A stretch of DNA of 64,000 nt, taken from contig NC_087063.1 in NCBI RefSeq assembly GCF_963678635.1, positions 68,364,727 to 68,428,726 of the forward strand, given 5' to 3'. Below, one piece after another: positions 36,931-48,500 of the stretch. Every line of letters starts with the position of its first letter. Position 1 is the stretch's first letter. This DNA comes from Symsagittifera roscoffensis (Eukaryota; Xenacoelomorpha; Acoela; Convolutidae). The notes beneath the pieces are model-generated. The model was not told the origin of the DNA and did no database searches. It saw only the letters and a list, made by a program, of their open reading frames with translations. The translations under genes were made by a program, and so were the position numbers.

Positions 36931-37725
36931 ACGTGGGTAAGAATTTTTCAGCATAATTTAATAAATTATTCGTAATGAAAAGAAATAGAATACGAGGCAA
37001 CAGTTTTTTCTTAGACACAATTAAACCCCAACTCAGCGAAAGCAACCTAAAAGTTTTTAATAAAAGGAAACGTGTCTGAAAACTCAGGCTGCTCAAAAAA
37101 ATGGTAATCGTTTATACTTTGGTTTAATTGATAATAAACCTCATAATAATAATGTTTTTTTTTCTCATAAAACTATAGTTGATCTTTCAAGTACAATAAT
37201 CAATTTTTTTTTACAACTGAGGATAAAAATCCAGTATAATTATTTCTATCCATGGAATTTCAGTGCAGGCTATTTATTCTCGTACTATGAGGTTTTTTAT
37301 AACTAGCATTTTTGAAAAAATTGGTTTCATGATCTGACAACATACGGCTCAAAGGCGATTCAAAAATATAGCTTTTTTTTTGGAAAATCTCAAAATGCAT
37401 TAAGACTCTAATACTTTTTTAAAGATGTTCTGTCCGATGGATTGTCAGTGACAACAAACAGATAAAGATATCATTAGTTGAGATCTCAGGTTATTGTGTT
37501 TGTGGTATTTAACATCTTTTGAACTGATGCACTGGTAGATCGATGTAACTTAAATTAGCGCACTTTGAAATGTTGTTGTAATTTTGACAACTCTGCGCTA
37601 TTGTTCTGTTCTCAAAAAGCACACTGACTTCAAAAGACACATAGAGAGTGCAAATAAAACACGAGAAAAAAACAGAAGAAAAACACAAACACAAAGAGAG
37701 TTGGAGTGGATATTGGAAACGAAAT
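36931..37725. other. No gene seen
   Basis: AT-rich sequence without a convincing exon. A Lys/Arg/Thr-rich open stretch begins near 37,648, just ahead of the candidate start at 37,726. Confidence 0.4.
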
Positions 37726-37857
37726 ATGTCGGAAGGTGGAAGAGACGCGTCATCGCTGTCAACAATTGCAAAAGCCAAATCCAAGGCCAGAAAAATGGAC
37801 CAAAGAAGAACCACAAGGAAACCAAAAGCTACCTTTTTCAATAAGGCTCTCAGATGT
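37726..37857 (+). CDS. Possible first coding exon of the downstream host gene
   Basis: ATG 37,726 opens a frame with exon-like, more GC-rich codons and a very basic product (MSEGGRDASSLST then many Lys/Arg, ending near FFNKAL). It lies about 1.4 kb upstream of the first firm exon of the FN3 gene on the same strand. None of the nearby GT or GC sites gives the phase needed to join directly to 39,282, so an extra exon would be required. The opposite strand also has a 110-aa ORF here. Treat as a candidate only. Confidence 0.25.
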
Positions 37858-39281
37858 GTTTTGGTTTTAGTTTGCGCGTTTTAGTTTTAGTAACTTTGTA
37901 TTGGTTTTAGTTTGCGTGTTTTAGTTTTTTGTTTTCCACGCAAAATCAGGTACCACAAACAATCAGTGGACTGGTTGGAGTTATATATCATATTAATGCC
38001 TTTTCAGTCGTTATTTGCTATAATGTCGAGAAAAACCAGATTTTTGGTCTAATTTCGAGCTAATAAGGTGACCGTGTAGGCTTACAATAGCTTATTTAAG
38101 CTTAAATCAAGTCGTGAAAATTTAGATTTACTCAAGTAAAGTTAGTTTTTGAAGCTTTTAGCACAACTTTGGGAATCAAAAACTTGAAAATTCAAACAAA
38201 TTCTGCAAAAAATTTTGAAAAAAAATTTTGAAACTTTTTCGAAATTTTTAAATTTTTTTTTGTTTTTCTAGTAATTTTTCTTCAAAAATTCTTTTTCAAT
38301 TGACCTATTTTACTATGACTCTCAATTATACCTAAGTTCTATTTTTTCGTTCAAAATAGTGTAGCGGATTATTAACCATTCCTCATAAAAGTTTTTAAAA
38401 AGCTGTTTTCAATTTTTTTTTCGATGAAGATAGCAAATTAGCAGACCAAAAAAACGACAAGTATTTTTATATTAAAAAATTGAATAAAATTTTGAAAAAA
38501 ATCAAAATTTGAAAAAATTGAAAAGAATTAATGCTTTTTAATACGTTTCAAGTTTTTAAAAATACAAATTTGAGGAAAACACAAAATATAATGGTTACTA
38601 CTATGTTAAATTTTGCCCGTAGTTTGTTATGTACCTATTCATTTTCGAAGAAATATAAAAAAAATTTTTATAAAATTTAAAAGGCAACTAAAATTGGCTC
38701 ATTTTTCAAAGCTTCAATTAAAAAATTTAAAGTTTTTGCTTTTTTATGAGCCGTGCGAAAAAGTATGATGTAAAATTGCATCTCTCATAAACTAGCATTT
38801 CATTACCTTATAGTATTACGCATCAAAATGTACGAATTTTGCTCCTTTGATGTACGGGGCTCAATGTCTGTCAGTTTTCAAATTTTCTTCTGTTTTCATT
38901 GAATCAGTCAAAAATGTGTTTCTAACGTGCTGGTCTCACAAAAAGAAAGAAGGAAAAACATTATGACTATAAAGTTTTGCTGTTAGTTTTTGGATTTTTA
39001 AAAATTATTTGGCTGCATTGCTTTTTCTTCTGCAGCGAATTGGCTGGATTAATTTATCCGACTGATTTTTAGACTCATTAAGAGCCCTTAAACAAAAAAT
39101 TAAAATTGTTGGAGAGCATTAAGAACAGTTATATTCCGCAAGATTGAAATAAAGAATTAAAAATGTGGAGCGGCCAAATACTCTGAATGTTTTTTTTATC
39201 TTCCAGGGATTATTTTGCTGAATAATTGTTTTAAAGTTCGACTAGCAATAATAGAAGGTAGCCATTTTCAAACTTCATTAG
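37858..39281. other. Intergenic or intronic AT-rich DNA
   Basis: Runs of A and T and no exon-like stretch; presumed upstream region or intron of the FN3 gene. Confidence 0.4.
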
Positions 39282-39536
39282 ACGACCTTCAATCCAATGT
39301 GACATCGAGCACCGGATGGGCATGGTCGGAGTCCCAGTTCTGGACGATACAGTCGCCACTACCCGACGGGGCTACCCGCAGTACGACCTCCTGACGGGTA
39401 ATCGATTCCCAAGGAGGAGAGAGTATGGAGGGGCGTTGGATGAGGTGTGTGCGAGGGAGGGCTGGGATATTGAGAGGGTTCTGAGACATCGAGAGCGAAT
39501 GCAGAGAGTCGATGACAGTACTACACATCACTTCAG
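39282..39536 (+). CDS. FN3 gene exon 1 of those seen
   Basis: Acceptor TTCATTAG, then RPSIQCDIEHRMGMVGV and, later, RRGYPQYDLLTGNRFPRRRE. Ends CACTTCAG before GCAAGA, a GC donor; the frame meets TGA 9 bases later, and only this cut gives the phase required by the next exon. Codons favour G or C in third position. Confidence 0.7.
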
Positions 39537-42500
39537 GCAAGAGGGATGAGTTAAGGTGTTGAAAATGCCATAGATTGGGCTAGATTCACACTGCAAAACT
39601 ACAAGCCGCAAGTTGGGGTTTTCCTGATTGCTTTTGCTTCAGGAAAACGTACAAAAGCTGTGAAAAAAAGCTTGTTTTTCCGAAACTGAAGGATCAAAAC
39701 ATAAAATAACATTGCTGGTATTTTGCATGAATTTTTTCTCGTATGTCGTACAGAACCCTTTTATTGAACGGATTTTTAATTTTTCTGACAAAATTTACCG
39801 ATACTTATCGACATATATTTTGACATTTAATAGAACTAGTGGTAAAAATACTGCAACATTTTCAGAGATGGCGACTCTTTGAAGCGACTAGACAGGGAGA
39901 CTTCTCTGGTTTCGGAACAGAGTGAGACTTTGATCCGACTGCCCAGATATGCCAGACCCTCTCATCCTCTGGGAAGAAGAGGAGAGGGATTGGGACCTGG
40001 AGTGGCGTTCGGAGCAGGTGCTTGTGCAGGAGGGAGACATCACCGGATGATGGAGATGCCAGCTACCAGGTTCCACAGACACAAACATCTCATAGGTCAG
40101 CAAAGTTTAGTTAAACTGCGCAGATATTTTTCAAGATTGTGTTGACTCAATAAAAAAGTCATTTATTTTAAAAAGTATTCGAAGAACGGAACTGTAAAAA
40201 AAATATATTGAACTGCTTTTATTTGTTAAGAAGCTTCAACTGCTCATTCTAACTATCATACACATTTCTAAACGTTTCTCGAAAATATGTTGTGTACTTT
40301 TTGATGTATGCTGTTTCTTGTATATTGTTTATAGAATCAACGGGTCTCGTGGATGTCGGCCGACACCGAGAGTTGAGTCGGAGGATGACCCCGGCGGAGA
40401 GCCGACTCCTCCTCGGAAGAAGTGCTTCTCTCACCTCGGGTCGACACAATAACGACACCATCGGAACTGCTACAGCCACTAACCTCTTCCACGCACTGGG
40501 CGAGGAGTGTCTGCAGGAGCTGAACTGTCTAAGACAGCCACACTATTTTGTAAGAACGACGGATATTAAGTTTGGAAATGCAACAAGCTTTTAGAAAAAG
40601 CTTTATTCAAATTGAGTTTTTTTTGGTTATAAGAATTCAAAAACTTGCAGAGAAATAAACCTCTTCAATGGACTGTGCAACATACAAAAATTCATGATAC
40701 AAACATTTCGAGATACGGCGTTCGAAAATGCACAGCGAAAGAAAAAAGTTTACCTCTTGCAGTCCGCTATCTCAATCTTAAATGTCTAGATATTCAATAT
40801 TTTCTCTCTCCGCTAGTTTTTTAGTCTCCTTTAAAGAAACTCGCTGCGTAGAATGGTGTGCTTTAAAATCATTTTAGTGGAAAACTTGCAAAATGTTGCC
40901 AAAAACTAAAATTTAAACCCGATCTCAAAAATTAGTTTAACTCTAATCATCGATTGTCTCTTTCAGGAGATGGATACTCGCAACCGGAGGAACTACGTGC
41001 CCTATTACGTCACAGACTTAGTGAGACGAAAAGAAATTTACGACGACACCGGCAGACTCATAAATGGGGACGAACTGGAGGAGGAAGCAGAGTGGATTAG
41101 GAGGAGAGTGGCGGGGGTGCCGAGACACGTGAGGCGTCTGGGGAAGCTCAGCCTCCCGTCGATTGGAGGGGGACAGGATAGCAGAGGGATGATTTCACAG
41201 TCTATTGGCAAGTGCAGCTGTTTGTACAAATTCATAATCCTAAGTATTTGCATAAAAGGCAATAATTTTGGACAAAAGCATAGTGTCTTTGTGGTGTCGA
41301 AAGGTTTTCAGTTCATGAGATTTAAAAATAAATGATCTATTTGACTTTGGAATCCGAAATATTTGAAAAATCTATGTATGACTTGGAAACTATTCTTTTT
41401 TTTTTTGAAAAATCAAACCTGGAAATTGACAAAAATTGCGAAGAAGATTTGCCTTTTATTGATACCATTGATAGCATTCTATTTCACAGAAAGCAAATAA
41501 CTCAAAACTCCTCGTTTCTAATATGTTTTTGAAACAAATTCTTGATCAGATGCCCAACTGGCAACTCCACTACCCCCCAAATGTGTGCGTGTCGGGGGAC
41601 TGGGTCGAAACTGGGTGGAACTGGAGTGGGCATTGGATCCAGATGAGCATCTGCCAGAGGAGTCTCTGGTGGTCACTGTCGAGGTGTCAGACGCTGGCGA
41701 GGGAAGGATGATGGGCGGAGAGGAGGGGCAGCCGAGTTCCAGAACTAATGTTAGGGTAGCAACAGACCGAAGGTGAGCCACTAAAGAAAAGAAAGACATG
41801 TGTGAAGTCGTTCTTTTGTCAATTTTATTACTTGCATAGATAAAAAAACTGGTACACATTTTTCTCAAATTTTGGATTTGATAAAATCTTACTTTGTTGT
41901 AGCTAATTCTAAGTTAAAACTATTAAGAAGAATAAGAAATAAGATGAATTAGTCGGTAAGTTAAAACATTAAAACAATGAAAGATCATTCTCTCCGCCGG
42001 AGAGAATGGCCAATGAAGGTCATAGAGGAGTGACCAGTTAATTAAACTAAATAGATGCAAAACATGATGCAATCACAACATTCCTCTAAGCAGGAAAAAT
42101 TTTAGTTTACACTTAATAAGAACGGAATACGAAATAACTGAGTGTGAGTCCTTTCTCCCTCTTTAAGGACGAGGAAAGAATTTAAAGCACCGCTAAATAA
42201 GAAACTGAAAGTAACTAAAGCGCCACTATAATGCTAAATACTGCACCGATGGAATGGAGAAATGGTTATCCGGTATCCGACGGATAAGATCTAAGCAAAG
42301 TAAATAAAATTAAAATACGACGAAGTTATCACCGCGTTTTTATTGAAGGCAATGAATTACATCGCGTAAGATGGGTGAAAATCCGATACAGGATTAATGA
42401 CAGCATGATAAGGTAGTTTAAATTACGGAAAATTTATCCGAAGGAATTGATTAATTACGAAAATTAGTGTACGCAAAAACTTCCAGTTCAATTGTAAGAA

Positions 42501-45500
42501 ATATAGTTTAGCACCGGTTTGTGAAATAGGGTGCAGTCCAAGATAACAGAATCATGGTTGGAATTAAGCTTGGTGATTACAAATTTCTGTATTCGTTTAA
42601 AAAGTTTTCTAGTTCAGCGTTAAAAAGTTCGCTATCAAGTTCAGAATGATCTCCGAAATTTTCTACTTCCATCTTCAGCGATTCATCGGTTGATGGGGTG
42701 GATGTTTGGTCTGGAGATGGTGAATCAGAATCTAATAAAATTAACTCCGCCGGAGCCGTGTTGTTTTCTGTCTCGTGAGTAATAGTGTCATCAATTTCTA
42801 TCACGATGGGATCGGCTGCTGAACCAAAAGCTTCTTGAGAATTTTCTACGGCATCTATAAAATATCTTTGACCATAAAATTTCGGTGGGCCAACATTTCT
42901 ACTAGAACGGCGGATGGTGGGGAGAACTTTACCAGGTATGCTAGTAGGATTTAGAGGTGGAGTGCACTCGTCTGCTGATTCATTTATTTCGTAAACCGGG
43001 AAATCTGTAATTGAACCCAAATCCATTGGATTATAATCGTCTTGTAAATCCCGAGGTTTGATGGTGGATTCCTCCTCTTGGAATCCACTTGGATGGTGCA
43101 TGAGTTTCGTCGACAAGCGGGAATAACGCTTATTGGGCACTCGTAAGTCTGGTCCATGGATTGCTCTCCATTCAGGTCTGTGTCGTCTTCTAAAATCTCA
43201 GATTTTATTTCGGTATTGGTTACGCCGGAATTAGGGTCATTTCCATTTGGGAAATGGGTTGTGTGTGAGTCTGAAATAAAGCGCTCTCTGGCTACATCTC
43301 TACAAGGAAAACCGCCCGCTATCCATTCCCATTCGCTAGTATCCGAAATATCCGAAGGAATCAGCATGGATTCATGCGAAGCAAGGTAATTTGGAGGGAC
43401 TGACGACTTCTTTGGGTGGCGAGTTTGTCTTCTGGTTGTTTTGTATGATGACCCTGATACACGTGTCCTTGTCAGGTTGTCGGATGGGACCAGTTCCACT
43501 TGTCTGCGAGTTGTTTTCATCGGCTTTTTCGTTTTTGGTCTTCATCTTGAGCCTTCCTCTTTCTGACCTACTTCAACATTAGGATTAGGAAAGTGCGGGA
43601 ATGAAATATTACCTTTAAAAGGTCTGATTTTATTTGAGGTAGAAATAGGAATCGCAATGTCGGATTTTCGTATCATTTTTCCGTCGGATAATTCTACTGT
43701 CGAGGTAGATGAATTTATTATTCTTTTGTTTAGTTCCTTATAGAAACAGTCTCGGTTGATGTTACCGTTAGTTTTCCGAAGGATTTTACCTTTGAAGGGA
43801 ATTTTGATTGGTAATCTATTGGGCTTGATTTTCGAGGATGAGGCGTAGTCAATGTCATAGCCTTTTTCGGTCGGGGTTTGGCTCTTTTTCGCTACCAAAT
43901 CGTCCTTGTAACCATCCTCTAGTCTATCATCCGCGTTCCAGTCCTTTGCCCGTTTTTTAGACAGTATTGTTTTCCCTTTGTCTAAAATTTCAAAGGAAGG
44001 TTTACCAGAAGCTAGTTTTTTCCAAATTGTATTTGGTTTTCTGTTTTAGTGGATTTCGAAAGGCAAACATTTGATTTTTGATTGGTAAGTTGAACGTAAA
44101 TTCCAGATAATTTTTGAAACGGCGTTTTGCAGTGTACATTTGTGATGTTCTTTTGAAATAACAAGTAATTTGATTTTTAGTGTGTACCAATTTTTCGACT
44201 AATCCGTTGGAACGATGGTCGCCTACTGTACAAAATAATATTTTAATGTGGTTGGAATCACAGAATTATTTAAAATCTTGGCTTGTAAAGCAAGTAGCGT
44301 GGTCTACCCTTATTGAATAAGGTATCCCGTGTAAGAATATATAGTCCTGTAAAAAATCGATAACTATTTTTGTAGAGGTAGAAGATGTAATTTTTGCCGA
44401 CGAGAATTTAGAAAATCTGTCGATGCAAAGTAATATATATTTGTTTGACCCCCAATAGGAATCCAAAGGACAGCGAAATCTAGGTTCAGTTCTTCGTTTG
44501 GTTCCAATAATGGAGGAAGTTCACTAATTTGTGACTTAGGGATAACAGTTTTCAGATTCTTACCCGCCGATGTGCACTCTGAGCAATTTATTCCGTGGAA
44601 GTAAATTTGCCTGAAAAATGTTAATGTGAGGCCACCAGATGTATTGGGCCAAATATTTCATTCCAATGAGTTTCGTGGATGAGTCTCTTCATTGGATGAG
44701 TTTCGTGGAGGATCTTCATCATCGCGTTTCTTAAGGTAAAAGGTATAACGAGTTTACCGTCCATGTAAAGTAATCCGTCGGATTCATGTAGATCTCTGGT
44801 GAAGTGTTTAAAATAAGGAGAATTTGCATTAATCTTCTCCACCTTATTTTGAAGTGCTTTAACAATTGGATTTAACATGGGATCGTCTTCTGTCAACAGG
44901 GCTACCAGCTTGGCGTTAAATAAAATATTCAAGTCCAAGGGTCGATCCGGCAACTTCAAATTTTCGCGGTTTTTTCTTAACAAGATTAGCGTGGTCAGGT
45001 AAAAGCGGGTAATCTAAATCTACTGAAATACCGGAAGTGGTGGGATCAATTACAATATTCTTATTATTCATATTAACAGTATCTACAATTTTTTTATCTA
45101 TAGGTGAATTAATTATTCTACAATTACGAATTAAAAAATAGAGAAATGCGGAGTTAGAAATGGAAATAATTAGTGTGTTTGTTTTAGAATAATCCGTTGG
45201 AATGCAATTTGAGGTACAAAATTCTGTTCTTTTGTGATTAAATGAACAAACTGGAGAAGTCGAGTTAATAAACTTTAGTACTGCTGCTATTAAGTAATTA
45301 CGTAATAAAGCGTAATCGGAATTTTCCAGATTAGAACCAATGGCTGAGCAGGTAATTCTTTGTTTCTCCGACGGAATAATTGATTTGTTATTCTTTTTGA
45401 TATTGGCTACTACAAATTCCTCGTCGTAATTGTATATTGGGAGGGCGTTTCCAGATGAGATTCTAGAAATAAGGTCAGTGAAGCCCATATCCTTTCCTGC

Positions 45501-48500
45501 TAGATGTTTGATTGAAAAATTGAAAAATAATAGTCTGTCTACCCATCTTGTCAATCTACTGTGATATGTTTTATTTCCGTGGTTTGGTGATAAAGCGGAC
45601 AATAGAGCTTTGTGGTCAGTAATAACTTCGAATTCCGATCCGTAAAGGTAATTCTTGTAATGTTCCACGGCCCATGCGACCCCTAGCAATTTGAGCTCGT
45701 TCGTAGAATATTTTGACTCGTGAGGGTTTAAAAAGCGTGAGGCAAAAGAAATTGTTTTCCAGTCAGTCCCGTGGATTTGTTCAAGGGAAACTCCCAGACC
45801 ATTGTGTGACACGTCCGTTTTTACTCAAGTTTTTCGTTTTACGTCGAAATGGGTATTCTCTGTTAGGTTTACAATTTCTTCTTTAATTTTTTCAAACGCT
45901 TTTTTATGGTCATCATTCCATTGGAATATCGATTTCTTATTAAGAAGCGGACGGAACGGGCTTCCTAAAGAGGCTAAATTTGGAACGAATTTGATGTACT
46001 GGTTTGTAGAACCAAAAAAATAGGTAAGTCTTTTATAGCTTTCGATTTGTCGAATAAAGGTATAATTCCTGATTTTGAGATTTTGAATCCCAACCATTCT
46101 ATTTCTTTTTGAAAGAATTTACATTTTGACTATTTCACCGCGAAGTTATCTTCGCCTAGAGTGGATAACATTTTTAACACAATGTTCTTGTGGTCTAATA
46201 ATGTTCCTTTGGAAGCAATTAAAATGTCATCTAAGTAACAGTTGGTAAACGGGATAGAACCTAACGTAGAATCCATTACTCTTTGAAATTCGTTAGGCAT
46301 ATCGCCTAGGCCGTAGAAGCCGGTTAAAAATTGGTAAGTACCCGTAATATCACCGCCCACGATACTAAAGTTGCATTGGTTACTAGTAAATTTATCTAGT
46401 GAGAGTTGGCTGTAAGCATTTTTTAAGTCTAAGTTAGTAAACCATACTTCTCCAACGGAATCATTTGCAATTTGCGCTGCGACGTTGTCTACTAGTTCGT
46501 GGATGTTTTTTTTGTTCTTGTAGATCTTATTATTTATGAACTTTGAATCTAAAGCTAACTTGATAGATTTGTCTTTTTTGCAAGTAATGACTATTGGGCT
46601 AATAAAACGGTCTTCGTCACAGTTTTCTGGTTTTTTAGTATGTCCCTCGGCTTTTAATCTATTGAGTTCTGTCTTGACAGAATCCAGTAAGTGGAGGGGA
46701 ACTCGTCTTCCCTTTAGTTGGATTGGTTTTAGGGGTTCATGAAAATGAGTGATTTTCGTCTGGTTTTTAATCTTCCCAATCCGAAGGAATAAATTTTTGA
46801 ATGTTTTTGATATGTTTAGAATTTCTCTATCTTTGTCTGTTTGCGAGATGGAATTTATTGACTTACACTGCTTGTTAGTCTGGAAGTGCGGGAAGTGTTT
46901 CTGAGAGACTTCTATCCCCACTTTCGGTAGGTTGTCATTTCCTAGAATATTTCTTTCGTGTCCTTCGGTCAAAAAGAAATGACAGTCGTTGTCTGACCAG
47001 CCGTTTGAAAAGATCGGGAGTTTCACCTTTCCAGAAATGTTTATGGCGTTATCTGGGAATCCACAGTAAAGATCTTTTGTTGCCTTATCCACCGGATAAA
47101 TTTTCAAGTAACGGTCGCGTAATTTCAATTCGTGTAGTACGTTTTTCTTGAGGAAGCTCACCGGGCTAGCTGAATCCACTTGGATATTTAAAATTACTTG
47201 GTTTTCTTTTCAGAGTCCAATATTCAATAATTTCTTCAATTCTTTTCCATCTTCGCCGAAAATCGTAGTAACATTTAATACAGAATAATCGTCGTTTTTG
47301 CTTTGTCCAGATTCCGACCATGCGTTTATGACGCCACAACATTCTCTATCTATGTGGTCAGTATTTACATTCGGAATATCCGACGGACTAAAATCTGTAT
47401 TATCTACAATTTGAATATTTACAATGTTTACATTTTTACGACAAGATCTACAAAGTCTGGTAAAATGACCTTTGAGTTTACAAGAAGTACAAGTAGTGTC
47501 CTTTGCTGGTCAAACTGCTAGATGGCTTTTGAGAATGTTCCGCCGCACTTCATACAGTTGTTACTTCTTTCGATATTGAGGGTTGGTTCTCTTTTGACGT
47601 TAAAGTGGTTGTTTGATTTATGTACGGATGATCCGTTGGATGTAAAATTGTTTGTTAACTTTAGGTGGTTTAAAATTCCCTTTTCGTCTATGAGTGCTAC
47701 GTTTAGTGCGTCACGTGGGGGAAGGGTTTCTGTTAACAGTTTTCTTTGGATGTCGTAGTTTTTCATGTTGTTTATGAAAATGTTTCGTATCCACTCTTCT
47801 TCTCCTGTGGTTATGTCGCAATTTTTTGCCATTTCAGCTAGGGCACCCAAAAATTGTTCGAGCGATTCTCTGTCCCGTTGTTTTCGGTTTAGAAATTTAT
47901 GTCGTTCGATTGTGACATTTGTCTTTCTTACGAAAGCGATCGCTAGGGACTCCCAGAATTCTTTAAAAGAAGTTTGTAAGATTTTCACCTTAGTAAATTT
48001 TTGTCCGAAGATCCTTTTTCCTTCGTTTCCCAGTGCTAGATATAGAACCGAACGTAGTTTTTTATCAGCTTCTTCTAGTCGCATTCCATCGTCTTTGTTC
48101 CTGGGTATTTCTCTCCATTCTCGAGCGTCTTTGGGAATCTGTTTCTCCGTCCGTCGGATTTTCCAAATTTGGAGGTTGTGGGTGATGTCTCTCCGAAGGA
48201 TTGAGTAAATTTTCTATGTCTATGTTCTCTTTAGCAATTATAGCTAATTGAAACAGATCACTCCAGTCTTCCCATGGAATGGGGGGATCTACCGTATGGT
48301 TTTGCCAAAATGGAGGTATTCCTCTCACGTTAGCTTCGTTAGTTGACTGCGCCATGATAAAATATTACTTTGTTGTAGCTAATTCTAAGTTAAAACTATT
48401 AAAAAGAATAAGAATTAAGATGAATTAGTCGGTAAGTTAAAACATTAAAACAATGAGAGATCATTCTCTCCGCCGGAGAGAATGACCAATGAAGGTCATA

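Noticed and set aside
37509-37841. 110-aa minus-strand ORF with signal-peptide-like start
   Set aside because: Opposite a Lys-rich plus-strand stretch, which gives hydrophobic residues on the complement; no further support.
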